Positions 1-9,711 of a stretch of 64,000 nucleotides of DNA are shown here, piece after piece (positions within the stretch are counted from its first letter, which is position 1; every line of letters starts with the position of its first letter). The position numbers and the translations under genes are program-made. Source of the stretch: Plectosphaerella cucumerina (Eukaryota; Ascomycota; Sordariomycetes; Glomerellales; Plectosphaerellaceae); NCBI GenBank assembly GCA_020746995.1, contig JAGPXD010000007.1:186001-250000 (forward strand), read 5' to 3'. Under the pieces are notes generated by a model. The model saw only the letters and a program-made list of their open reading frames with translations. It searched no databases and was not told where the DNA came from.

Positions 1-238
1 GGGCCCCGGGGAATACCAAAGCCGCCTGACGGCCATGCACAACGCCGATCTGACGTTTGGCGCGGGCAGTCGCATTTGCTCCGGCAGACACATTGCGAAC
101 CTAGAGCTTTACAAGCTCATTGCGACGCTTGTGATACGGTATGAGGTTGGGCTGGTCGATCCAAAGAAGACGTGGGAAGTCAAGCATGGGGGGTTCTTGA
201 GGCAGTCGGGCGTCAATGTCAGGCTGCAGCGGAGGTAA
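1..238 (+). CDS. Cytochrome P450, C-terminal fragment
   Basis: This is the 3' end of a P450 whose gene runs off the left edge of the window; the frame is open to the edge. The haem-binding loop FGAGSRICSGRHIA is encoded at 56-97, with the axial cysteine codon at 77-79. The following LELYKLIATLVIRYEVGL matches the L-helix and the strand after it. The protein ends about 45 residues after the loop, which is normal for fungal microsomal P450s. The substrate cannot be inferred from this fragment. The loop reads ICSGRHIA instead of the TCIGKNIS of the second P450 at 44.7-46.4 kb, so the two are different subfamilies. Confidence 0.9.
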   Translation, partial: GPGEYQSRLTAMHNADLTFGAGSRICSGRHIANLELYKLIATLVIRYEVGLVDPKKTWEVKHGGFLRQSGVNVRLQRR

Positions 239-764
239 AGGGGCCGAGCTCTCCCCCTGACTTCACTCGATGTCGTCCTCTGCACCACCTACCTGGAAGG
301 CCTAGACCATGCAGGCCTCTGCGAATAGATGACATGCTCAGACAGTCACGCCCCTAGTCCCCCACGCTCACTACCGCTTGTAGTCAATTGCGCTGCATAC
401 CCGCGGCCCGTATCAGCAGATCACGGCAATCGACTGCCGAACTCCAGCTTCTCAGCTCCCTATTCTGGTCAGGCGCGATGGCGCGACGAGGCAGCTTCCG
501 CCCTTGGCGAGATCCCGCTGCGGTACCGTTACACTGAGGTGTCCGGCTGCCGACGTGGCTGCACCCACCTGCCGAATTCGAGCACGATGTCCGCAAAGCG
601 CTCAGAGTAGAGGTCGGTCAATCATTAACAGCATGTGCAAGCGCCGCCTCGACCCTGAGTGAGCTTTTATTCAAAAGGGCGCCGGCGACTCGTTCTACGG
701 AACCTCCTGTCCTTCACCCCTACTCGTCTCAATCATTGGCCTTTGTCTCCTCTTCGTCCTCAAC
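239..764. other. Intergenic, P450 to carboxypeptidase
   Basis: About 0.5 kb between two genes on the same strand. It should hold the P450 3' UTR and the carboxypeptidase promoter. I see no convincing TATA box, repeat or extra gene; the short ORFs here have no recognisable protein features. Confidence 0.5.
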
Positions 765-2179
765 ATGAAGACGGTCATTCTGTCCATCGTCTCCCTCTTG
801 CCCTTGGCATTTGGCACTGTGTTGCCGGCGCCTGCCAAGGTCGACTACACTGGATTCAAGGGAATCCGTGTGACTCTGCCCGATGATGCACCTGGTGTTC
901 GCGACCAGATCAGCAAGCTGGCCAAGACCGTTCTAAACCCCGGCTCTCAGGGCAACCTGGATGTTGTCGTTGCCCCTGAGAATGTCCGCGCTGTCACCGA
1001 ACTTGCGGCGAACGCGACTGTCTTGGTCGAGGACATGGCTGTCGCCCTGGCCGAAGAGGACGTGTCCACGGTCTACGCAGGTGTGTGCTTCATGAAGGCT
1101 CTGTGATATCGATCTAACATCACGCAGTGCCCAGTGAGACTTGGTTCACTGCCTACCACCCCTACGCGGACCACCTCCAGTTCCTGAGGGACCTGCAGAG
1201 CAGCTTCCCAACCCAGTCCGAGATTTTCACTACAGGTGCTTCATTCCAAGGCCGCGCTCTCACCGGCATCCACATCTGGGGAAGCGGTGGCAAGGGTTCC
1301 AAGCCTGCCGTCATCTTTCATGGCACCGTCCACGCCCGAGAGTGGATCAGTACCATGACTGTGCAGTACATGGCCTACCAGCTTCTCACCAAGTACGCCT
1401 CGGACACGGCGACCAAGGCCCTTGTCGACAAGTTTGACTACTACATCATTCCTGTCTTGAACCCCGATGGTGAGCTTTCGACTTGCCAATTTCGCTGCCA
1501 ATGATTTCTCTAACAACAGTACAGGCTTTGTCTACACCCAGACGACCGATCGTCTTTGGCGCAAGAACCGCCAGACTCTCAGCGGAAGCACCTGTGTCGG
1601 GCGGGACCCCAACCGCAATTGGCCCTACAAGTGGGAGCTGACCGGAGGTGCCTCGACCAGCCCGTGTGCCGAGACCTTCAAGGGCCGCGCGCCAGCTGAT
1701 GCCCCGGAGATCCAGGGAGCCAAGGCCCAGGTTGACCAGCTCAGCAGCGGCAGGGGTATCCGGTTCTACATTGACTTCCACTCTTATGGGCAGTACATTC
1801 TGTGGCGTACGTCTTCCTAGCTCCTTGATTGCAGCTTTCCGTGCAGACCAGCTAACGAGGGATGAACTCAGCGTACGGCTACGACTGCAACGTTGTCGCC
1901 CCCGATGATGCGGCTCTTCGTACCATGGCGAACCGTGGCGCGACCGCCATTCGCGGCGTCTCCGGCACCACCTACACCATTGGCAATGCGTGCCGTGCGT
2001 TGTACGCAACCACTGGCGACAGCACGGACTACATCCACGGCGTGGCCAAGTCGACATACACCTACACACTGGAGCTTCGCGACAAGGGTGCCTCTGGCTT
2101 CTCTCTTCCCGCGAGCCAGATCCAGCCCACCGTCCGTGAGACTTGGGCCGGTGTCGTCTCGATGCTGCAGGCTGCCTAA
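765..2179 (+). CDS. Secreted zinc carboxypeptidase (M14A)
   Basis: Exons 765-1080, 1128-1469, 1525-1806 and 1872-2179 (introns 47, 55 and 65 bp) encode 415 residues. A signal peptide (MKTVILSIVSLLPLAFG) is followed by an activation propeptide. The catalytic domain carries the zinc motif FHGTVHAREWIS (His and Glu ligands), the specificity motif RDPNRNW, HSYGQYILWPYGY, and the catalytic Glu in TYTLELRD. The family removes C-terminal residues from peptides outside the cell; the propeptide is normally cleaved to activate it. The splices restore conserved blocks: NPDGFVYT across intron 2 and ILWPYGYDC across intron 3. Length and intron layout are normal for fungal carboxypeptidase A homologues. 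I cannot tell A-type from B-type specificity. Confidence 0.95.
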
Positions 2180-2498
2180 GAATTGAGGGTAGATGGGGGA
2201 ATTGAATCAATCGGGGGATGTCCTGGATCCAGCCAATTCTAGTGTAAACGTCGTAGAGTTCAGGTTAGTAGCGATGAATCTCTCCCGCAGGCCCCTCATG
2301 GCCCCCTGAATTGGTAGAAACCCCGGCTGCCCCTTTTTTCGAGGCTGAGTCATCAAACCCCGATGCCCCACGTGACAGGTCCCTCAGCCAAAACGGGAAC
2401 GCGGTCGAAATCTCCGTCAATGCAATGCCGCGGCAACAACTCGAGTCGCCCAGCATCCGACATCATGCACCATGCATCTCGCCTCTTGATGAAAGACG
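2180..2498. other. Intergenic, carboxypeptidase to regulator
   Basis: About 0.3 kb holding the carboxypeptidase 3' end and the promoter of the Zn2Cys6 gene. No clear element was recognised. Confidence 0.4.
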
Positions 2499-4067
2499 AT
2501 GAGCCAGTACGCCCAAGATGGTCAATCTCAACTCGGCCCATCCACCTCGCCATCCGCCCTAACCCCGCCGGAGCAGCAGCGGCACCCTCACCAACACGCG
2601 CAGAAGCGGGGCATTGAGCCGGAACATCACCAGAATCATCACCATGGTGCGGAGCCGAGGTCCAAACGCGCCCAGGTCCCGCGCGCGTGCGAACGTTGCC
2701 GCAGTCTGAGGCGCGCCTGCAGTGACTACCGGCCCTGCAAGAGATGCATCGACAATGGCCTGGCTGAGCAGTGTCTCGGGATGCCCGGCTCTGTCCAGAT
2801 CGCCTGGGGTCCTCCAGCCTCCATGAGCCCCGGGGCATCTTGGGCCGGGCCCGGTCTCCAGGATTCTGCGCATCGCCTCCAGGAGGTGCTGCCCGCGAGG
2901 GTGCTCGATTACTGCGCCCAGCGGTTCCTGGAGCGGCTGTATCCGACGATCCCGATCCTGACGCACGAGCACATCATCCGTCTCAGACATTCCATGGGCC
3001 CCTCGGAGAGCGGCCTCGAAGCGCATGCCACTCTCGTGGCTATGAGCGCAATGGTCCTTCTGCAAGCCGAGGAGCCCGAGAGCCTGCATCATCAGGGCCT
3101 CATCCGCGACAAGAATGTCGACTACGGCCGACGGCTCTTCGATGAAGCCAGCGCAACCCAGAGGATCCTGGGCCGGAGGCCGCAGCCATCGTTCGAGCTG
3201 TGCCTCCTCACCTTCTTTCTCTATGCCTGCCACGCGGCGCTGCAGCACCACAGCCAGGCATTCTTCTTCCTACGCGAGGCCACGACGCTCTGGCTGCTGC
3301 TTAAGCCTGACGGGGATCGGGCAGTTGACGACCTCGCTGGCAGGCTCTTCTGGGTTCTACTCGTATCGGAGCGCTCACACGCCATCCGCTACCGGCGGCC
3401 GGTAACCTTGCAGATTACGGCCGAGACGCCCAGCCCAGCCCCGGCGTCCGAGACCGAGGTGGCCCTCGTGGGGTTCTGGAGCCTCGCAGCTCTCTTCCGC
3501 CCCCTTGACACATCCTTCATTGCCATCCTTAATCACGAAGAGGTCTCACATCCACCCGACGCCGCGGCTCTGCACCGCATCGAGACGGCCATCAACGCCG
3601 CCCTCAAGCCGCACACCTGGTTGCAGGACACCCAAAAGGCGAACCTGCGCGTCACCCAGCTCTGGCTGCGCATCATCATCTGGCAGCTGCGCCTGCGCTT
3701 CGGCCACCTGACAGAGGAGGCGGCCCAGCAGAGCCTGACCTTCCACTACCCGCTCGAGGTCGCCAAAGACCTGACTCTGTCAACGAGAGACCTACCTCTC
3801 GACAGCATCAAGATCCATGGCGTTGGCCTAACGGAGAAGCTCTTTGACATTGCCTCAGCCGTCGTCGATGTGCTAGCGCGCGTGCCCATTAGCCCGTCAA
3901 CGCCTCGGGGTGTGGGCATGGGACCCGAGGAGGACCTCAACTACCTGCGGAGGTTAATCACGCAGCTGCCTGGCGGAAGTGAGATATATGATGCGCTACT
4001 GGACAGGCATATTGAGCAGGCGGTGCCGGAGATGCGACTGGGCCAGGTGCATAGCCTTGCCCTGTGA
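2499..4067 (+). CDS. Zn(II)2Cys6 regulator, MAL cluster
   Basis: An intronless 522-residue protein. The binuclear zinc cluster is at residues 64-92 with spacing C-X2-C-X6-C-X5-C-X2-C-X8-C, preceded by a His/Gln-rich N-terminus and a basic RSKR stretch. The block LERLYPTIPILTHEHI and the helical middle region resemble the fungal-specific regulatory domain of AmyR/MalR-type activators of maltose and starch use. It lies next to an alpha-glucoside permease and a GH13 alpha-glucosidase, the same three functions as the Aspergillus oryzae MAL cluster (malR, malP, malT). Nuclear DNA binding is secure from the cluster motif. Control of the two neighbours is inferred from position. Confidence 0.85.
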   Translation: MSQYAQDGQSQLGPSTSPSALTPPEQQRHPHQHAQKRGIEPEHHQNHHHGAEPRSKRAQVPRACERCRSLRRACSDYRPCKRCIDNGLAEQCLGMPGSVQIAWGPPASMSPGASWAGPGLQDSAHRLQEVLPARVLDYCAQRFLERLYPTIPILTHEHIIRLRHSMGPSESGLEAHATLVAMSAMVLLQAEEPESLHHQGLIRDKNVDYGRRLFDEASATQRILGRRPQPSFELCLLTFFLYACHAALQHHSQAFFFLREATTLWLLLKPDGDRAVDDLAGRLFWVLLVSERSHAIRYRRPVTLQITAETPSPAPASETEVALVGFWSLAALFRPLDTSFIAILNHEEVSHPPDAAALHRIETAINAALKPHTWLQDTQKANLRVTQLWLRIIIWQLRLRFGHLTEEAAQQSLTFHYPLEVAKDLTLSTRDLPLDSIKIHGVGLTEKLFDIASAVVDVLARVPISPSTPRGVGMGPEEDLNYLRRLITQLPGGSEIYDALLDRHIEQAVPEMRLGQVHSLAL

Positions 4068-4234
4068 TGGACCATCGGGCTCGAACATCACTCGTTGCGC
4101 ATGTAGTGTGCATGATCACACTTGTATTCAGACGATTGAACCGCTGCCTCGATTTTGAAGCCGAGCGACGTGCCAGCACTGCAAAATGATACCTTATCAA
4201 ACACTTTCTCCATGGACAATTGACCAGACCGCGC

Positions 4235-6191
4235 CTACTCTCGCGCCGTGGTCGTAGCCATGCCCTTGTGGTCCAGAATCTCCTGCGAATACGGGTCGAT
4301 CTGAGTCTTGGCAAACTTCCTCGCAGGGACACCGTGCTCGAACAGCAGATCCAGCTCAGCGTACGTGCGGCCGCGCGGCTCGGGCAGACGGAAGTACACC
4401 CAGATGGTGGACAAGAAGCATGAGCCTGCCCAGAAGTAGGCGGCGCGAGAGCCCCAGTTCCAGGCGGCGCTGGACAGCTGGTAGTTTGTCATGACGTTGA
4501 CGAAGATGTTGCTGGCGTTGTAGGCGGAGCGGGCCAGCACGATGGTCTTGTTCTTGAGGCGGGTCGAGGACAGCTCGGAAACGAGCGAGTAGGTGACGGG
4601 CCCGACGGTGAAATCGTAGACAAACGTGAACAGAATTAGCATCGCGGCGGTGGCCCATACGGAGGCGTTCGAGCCGCCGAAAGAGAGGGAGCCGACGATG
4701 ATCAGGATAGTGAGCTGGGCGCAGAGGCCGGAGAAGTGAATGGTGCGGCGGCCAACGTAGGACATGAGGAACCAGGAGCCGGCAGTACCGACAAGACCGA
4801 GGCCGCTGTTGGCCATGGACATGGCGAGCGAGTTGGAGGGGTCGAGGCCGGCCTGGATCATGAAGTAGGAGAAGTATCCCTGGAACGGTCAGCTATGGTT
4901 GGAAGGCGGTCACAGATCTTGAGGCATGCTCACCATCAGGTTCTGCCCACCGAGGGTCTGTACGAGCCAGACGCCGACGACGACCTCGGTGCGACGAAGG
5001 TCAGTGCCCTTGAAGCAGTCGCGGTATGTGACGCCCTCCTTCAGCTCACGTTCCATCTCGTTGGTGTGCTCGATCATGGCGAGGGTGTTGTCGACATCGA
5101 AGCCCGGCTGGCCACGGGCGGTGAGACGGAGGAGGGACTTCCTGGCGGCATCGCGGTTGCCCTTTCGGACGTACCACCATGGAGACCTGGCCCATTAGTA
5201 TCTCATCTCAGTTTGGCAACAGCATGAGGGCTAGACTCACTCAGGGGCAAAGGCGAGGCCAATGAGGATGGGAATAGGCCACACCCACTGCACGCCAAAG
5301 GGGATGCGGTAGGACCATTGATCGGTGCGTCGGACGGTGCTGTAGTTGACTGCAGCAGAGAGGAATTGACCTGTTGAATCCCGAGTTAGTTTCTTTGGTC
5401 TACAGCTGTTTTGGGAGCTGTCGGGACTGGTCGACATGAGTTGTGCCACATGGCATGCGAACACGCCTAACTCCCGAAACAGCTCCACGGGGAGAATCAA
5501 AATTTGTACCTATCACCCAGCACATGTTGATAAAAGTTGTGAGCAGCGGGCGCAGCTTGACAGGGGCGACCTCGGAGGCGTAGGCCGGAGTGACACTCTG
5601 GAACTGTCGGGGAAAAATGTCAGCACATGACTCTGCTGAGGATAAGACGTCAGGACTCACAGCTCCCCAGGGAATGCCGCAGAGCACGGCGCCGGCGGTC
5701 AGGGCCTCGACGTTGGGTGCGAAGAAGAGCACAAAGATGAAGCCGATCATCATGAACAGGTTGATGATGGTGGTCATGCGGTAACCCCAGCGGTCAGCCA
5801 TCCAACCGGCGGCCAGCAGGCCAAAGATCTCGCCGGCACGAGCGCCGTTGGAGATGGCCGACTGCCAGCCGGCCGAGACGACGTAGCGACTGCTGCCCTC
5901 GTGCCAGGTACCATAGCGGCGGTTGAACTGGGGGTTTCCGTAAAGGTTACCGAAGAGAGCGAGATCGTATCCCTCCATGATGAGGGTCGACGACAGGAGG
6001 ATAGACCAGCCAATGGCCTTCGGGTATGTCCGAATGGCCTGCATGATGGTCATGGCCTGCTCGCCATCGGCGGCCTGCTTCGCGTCGGCGGCGCGGTCCT
6101 TGAGAGGCGCGGGCTCCTCATCGTGATGGGCGGGCGCGACCTCCTTCTCGGGGAGGCCGGCCTGGGCGTTTAGGTTCTTCTCGTCGGCCAT
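4235..6191 (-). CDS. Alpha-glucoside (maltose-type) MFS permease
   Basis: Exons on the minus strand are 6191-5661, 5603-5510, 5370-5241, 5186-4934 and 4879-4235 (introns 57, 139, 54 and 54 bp), giving 550 residues. A hydrophilic N-terminus of about 55 residues precedes 12 expected membrane spans. Sugar-porter signatures are visible: GWMADRWGYR after TM2, a sequence starting PESPWWYVRKG after TM6, and the late loop LPEPRGRTYAELDLLFE. PESPWW (where most sugar porters have PESPRW) is typical of yeast and fungal maltose/alpha-glucoside H+ symporters. It diverges from the maltase gene and converges with the regulator, so uptake and hydrolysis are probably co-regulated. The exact substrate (maltose, trehalose, turanose) is not determined. 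Confidence 0.92.
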
Positions 6192-6293
6192 GGCTGCGTG
6201 GTCAGGTCGAAGGGGGAGAGAAGAAGAAGAGGTAGGTGAGGTCGAGTAGAGGACTGGGTGCTGAGTGTGGCAGTGGTGAGGGCATCGACGTGC

Positions 6294-6301
6294 CTATTTA
6301 T
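6294..6301 (-). promoter_or_regulatory. TATA-like box of the permease
   Basis: The minus strand reads ATAAATAG about 105 bases upstream of the permease start codon, a plausible distance for a fungal TATA element. Confidence 0.45.
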
Positions 6302-6653
6302 GCATGGCGAGGAACCGAGGCGAGGAGAAGGGGCCAGGGTCTTTTGTTCGGCGTTCCGATGGTCAGGCGACGGAGAAGGATGCAAGAAAGAGTGCAGGTC
6401 CAGGAACGACAAGACAGAGCAGACACTGTCCCGACTAGTCCCATCCCCCACTAAAGAGACTCGCCTCTGACTCCAGAAAACGGGGTGTGGAGGGGGGAGA
6501 ACCGGGGAAATGGCGAGATGCCGGTTTTTCCTGGGCCGTTCGTCTGCTCCCCCCCAGCGGCCAGACGCACCCCGCAGTGAGATTCCGAGGGCTCGTCCCC
6601 TTCTGACGGCGTGGCTTGCAGGGTTTGCCGTCCATGGCAACAGGGGATGGTCA

Positions 6654-6764
6654 GCGGAGACTCCGCGCATGGCGTGGAAGCGGCGTGGTGTTGGTGATGG
6701 TCGCGGAGTCTAGCGGAGACTTGCGGAGACTTGCCGGGACATTCGCGGGGGCGCTGCGGAGACT
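6654..6764. repeat. GCGGAGACT repeat array
   Basis: Four exact copies of GCGGAGACT start at 6654, 6713, 6723 and 6756, and a one-mismatch copy (GCGGAGTCT) starts at 6703. The CGG triplets at 6704, 6714, 6724 and 6735 recur every 10-11 bp, about one helical turn. The copy at 6654-6666 forms a perfect palindrome, GCGGAG-A-CTCCGC. CGG pairs and palindromes are the normal recognition elements of Zn2Cys6 proteins. Confidence 0.8.
6724..6737 (+). promoter_or_regulatory. CGG-N8-CGG site, AmyR/MalR-type candidate
   Basis: CGG at 6724-6726 and CGG at 6735-6737 flank eight bases. This fits the direct-repeat form known for AmyR (CGG-N8-CGG or AGG). It lies between the divergent permease and maltase genes; binding is inferred. 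Confidence 0.5.
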
Positions 6765-7409
6765 CCGGACGCGATGACAGCTTCGTGCAGGTGGCTTAGG
6801 CAAGTTTTCTGCGCGAGAACACCTCGTTGGAGGTGAAGATTCTACAAGGTCATGCTGCGGAGTTGCGGAGAGATCTGGAGTCGTCTGATGCATCAGCTTC
6901 TCCTAGATCCCAACGAAGAGACTGGTGATCTTTCGGATGGTGAGCCGGTGATCGAGACCTGCGAACACATGGTAATCTCCCCAACGCTATGCTCTGACTC
7001 GCCTGTTTCCTCGCTACAATGCCATCCACAGAGCTGCTGGCCCGCTCTGGGCTCCGCCGACCATCCACCCACAGCTGCAACTGCAGCCAGGCACAGGAGT
7101 TTCCACTGGGGCCAAGCACACTCCGCGACGGTGACAGACCTCCCTGTATCTCCGCATGGCGGGGCCTCCATTGCCACGAGTGAGGAGCGCCGATCCCTGG
7201 GAGCTGGGCCTGTTCAAAAACACCACCCCTCCACCATAGCTCGGTCGTGGAGGACGTTTTGTCCACTGACCTCACTCTGCCATTGCCGCTTCCCTCCTCT
7301 CCTCTTCTTTCCTCCCACTCACTCTCTCCCCTTCGTCCCTCTCCCCGCCGAATCTGATCTTCCCCTTCCAATCCTCGGTCCTCAACCCCCCTCCAACCCA
7401 CCCCCCACC

Positions 7410-9236
7410 ATGGGCTCCGTCGGCCTCGTCTGGGACGATGACAACCGCTTCGTCGGCCGTCAACCTTGGTGGAAAGATGCTACTTTCTACCAAGTCTACC
7501 CTGCCAGCTTCAAAGACTCCAACGGCGACGGCTGGGGGGACCTGCCCGGCCTCATCTCAGAGGTCGCCTACCTCGACGACCTGGGCGTCGATGTCGTCTG
7601 GGTCTCCCCCATCTTCGACAGCCCCCAGAAGGACATGGGCTACGATGTGTCCGATTACCAAAAGATCTACGCCCCTTACGGCACTGTCGAAGACGTCGAC
7701 ACCCTCCTGCGCGAGTGCCACGATCGAGGTATGAAAGTCATCCTCGACCTCGTCGTCAACCACACCTCTGTCGAGCACGCCTGGTTCAAGGAGTCCCGCA
7801 GCTCCCTGACCAACCCAAAACGCGACTGGTATATCTGGAAGCCTCCACGGTATGATGCCAACGGCGTCCGCCACCCACCCACAAACTGGCGAGGCTACTT
7901 TGCCGGATCGACGTGGACATGGGACGAGACCACCCAGGAGTATTACCTGCACCTCTACGCCCCCGATCAGCCCGACCTCAACTGGGACAACGCCGAGTGC
8001 CGCGAGGCTGTCTACCAGGACACGATGCGCTTCTGGCTCGACCGCGGCGTCGACGGCTTCCGCATCGATACCGTCAACAAGTACTCCAAGCGGCCTGACT
8101 ACGTCGACGCTCCCGTCACCGACCCCTCGAGTCCCCATCAACCCGCCCCTGAGATGTGGTGCAACGGCCCACGCATCCACGAGTACATTCATGAGATGAA
8201 CCGCCAGGTTCTCGCCCCGTACGGCGCAGTCTCCGTCGGCGAGCTCTCCCTCACCCCGCTGCCCTCGCAGGTCATCCCCTACGTCTCGGCTGCAGCTCAG
8301 GAGCTCGACATGGTCTTCGAGTTCTCTGTCATTCGCCTCGGCAACGGCAACGGCTTCGGCGGAAAATACCTCTACGACCCCTTCCCCCTCTCCCGCCTCA
8401 AGACCCTCACTGCCACCTGGCAGTCCTTCATTGAGGGCACCGACGCCTGGACAACCGCCTTCTGTGAGAACCACGACAACGGCCGCGCCGTCGACCGCTT
8501 TGGCGACGTTTCCACTCCCGAGCTCTGGCGCCGCAGCGCAAAGACCATTGCCGTCTGGCAGGCCGTCATGTCCGGCACCCTCTTCCTCTACCAGGGCCAG
8601 GAGATCGGCATGACCAACATGCCCCGCTCATGGGGCATCGAGGAGTACAAAGACATTGAGAGCGGCAACTTCTACGCAGAAGCCCTCGCATCGGGCGACG
8701 AGGACCGCCTGAACAAGACCATGGACGGCCTCCGCATCCTTGCCAGAGACCACGCCCGCATCCCCTTCCAGTGGGATGACTCGCCCAACGCCGGCTTCTC
8801 CAGTCCCGGAGCCAAGCCATGGATGCGCGTTCATGACGACTACCCCTCCATCAACGTCGCCAACCAGCGCCGTGACCCGGCCTCCATCCTCAACTTCTAC
8901 AGGCGTGTCCTGCGCCTGCGCAAGACGTATAAGGACCTCTTCGTCTTTGGCTCACACAAACTGTTGGATCCTGAGGATGAGCAGCTCTGGTGCATCGTCA
9001 AGGAGAGCCCGGGTGATGTCGATGGCCGCCCAGGGGTTAAGCGCCGTGCCCTGGCTGTCATGAACTTCTCTAAAGTCGAGCGCCGTTTTGACGACGTTGC
9101 CTCTGCCCTGGGCTGTGCCCCGGAGGAGGTTAGGCTGTTGGTCGGCACCGAGCAGACCTCAGAGGTGCCCGTGAAGGGGGCTTGGCCGGCGTTGAGCGCG
9201 TGGGAATCAAGGATATACACAAACTTTGCCATTTAA
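7410..9236 (+). CDS. GH13 alpha-glucosidase (maltase)
   Basis: An intronless 608-residue enzyme. I chose the ATG at 7410 because it has a strong context (CCCACCATGG) and the homology starts right after it (QPWWKDATFYQVYPASF). GH13 regions are in order: DLVVNHTS; GFRIDTVN with the nucleophile Asp; VGEL with the acid/base Glu; ENHDN with the stabilising Asp. It hydrolyses terminal alpha-1,4 bonds of maltose and similar sugars. No signal peptide is visible, so it is probably intracellular and acts after uptake by the neighbouring permease, as with yeast maltases and Aspergillus MalT. Isomaltase or sucrose activity cannot be excluded. Confidence 0.95.
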   Translation: MGSVGLVWDDDNRFVGRQPWWKDATFYQVYPASFKDSNGDGWGDLPGLISEVAYLDDLGVDVVWVSPIFDSPQKDMGYDVSDYQKIYAPYGTVEDVDTLLRECHDRGMKVILDLVVNHTSVEHAWFKESRSSLTNPKRDWYIWKPPRYDANGVRHPPTNWRGYFAGSTWTWDETTQEYYLHLYAPDQPDLNWDNAECREAVYQDTMRFWLDRGVDGFRIDTVNKYSKRPDYVDAPVTDPSSPHQPAPEMWCNGPRIHEYIHEMNRQVLAPYGAVSVGELSLTPLPSQVIPYVSAAAQELDMVFEFSVIRLGNGNGFGGKYLYDPFPLSRLKTLTATWQSFIEGTDAWTTAFCENHDNGRAVDRFGDVSTPELWRRSAKTIAVWQAVMSGTLFLYQGQEIGMTNMPRSWGIEEYKDIESGNFYAEALASGDEDRLNKTMDGLRILARDHARIPFQWDDSPNAGFSSPGAKPWMRVHDDYPSINVANQRRDPASILNFYRRVLRLRKTYKDLFVFGSHKLLDPEDEQLWCIVKESPGDVDGRPGVKRRALAVMNFSKVERRFDDVASALGCAPEEVRLLVGTEQTSEVPVKGAWPALSAWESRIYTNFAI

Positions 9237-9711
9237 TGTCTGGATGCATGGATAGAACTCACTTTTTCTTGTACATGGATGCTCGTCTAGGCAGAGTCAT
9301 TAGATCATGCATTTGTTTCCTTTACTTTTTACCTACTGAGAAGCAAGAGAGCATCATCTTCAGGTTCTCCTCTCTGGTATCTGATTTGGTCAGCAGAAAG
9401 TGAGAGACTTGGTTCTGAATTCATGTCTTCACATGAACCTACCTAGGCAGCGCCGCCTCTCACCTCTCGGAAAACACCTTCTCGAAGAAGTCCCCGCTGG
9501 CTGTCGTTTAGCTACCTCATGCACCCGAGCAAGTTTAGGCTCGCACTTCGGCCAAAAGCGGAAGTGTTCGACGCCATTCTCCGGCTAGGGGTGCCTACCT
9601 GAGGTGTGATGCCCCTGGATCAACGCAGGAGGGGAGGACAGGTGAAGAATATAAAACTCGCATTCCCATCGTACAGTTTGCCGACAATCCCTTTCATCGA
9701 CACATAGACAC
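9237..9711. other. Intergenic, maltase to SDR
   Basis: About 0.5 kb of relatively AT-rich sequence: the maltase 3' end, then the promoter of the SDR. A TATAAAA box lies at 9650-9656. Confidence 0.5.
9650..9656 (+). promoter_or_regulatory. TATA box of the SDR gene
   Basis: TATAAAA about 60 bases before the SDR ATG at 9712. Confidence 0.5.

Larger units (their letters stand above)
6192..7409. promoter_or_regulatory. Divergent permease/maltase promoter
   Basis: A 1.2-kb bidirectional intergenic region. It contains the GCGGAGACT array (6654-6764), a CGG-N8-CGG site (6724-6737), further CGG pairs at 6858-6868, and a TATA-like element on the permease side (6294-6301). A long pyrimidine-rich stretch, about 7280-7405, lies directly upstream of the maltase ATG, as is common in highly expressed filamentous-fungal genes. 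The maltase frame stays open upstream through this region but does not look coding. Confidence 0.7.

Noticed and set aside
6852..7409. In-frame N-terminal extension of the maltase
   Set aside because: No conserved sequence; the ATG at 7410 has the best context and is directly followed by GH13 homology.
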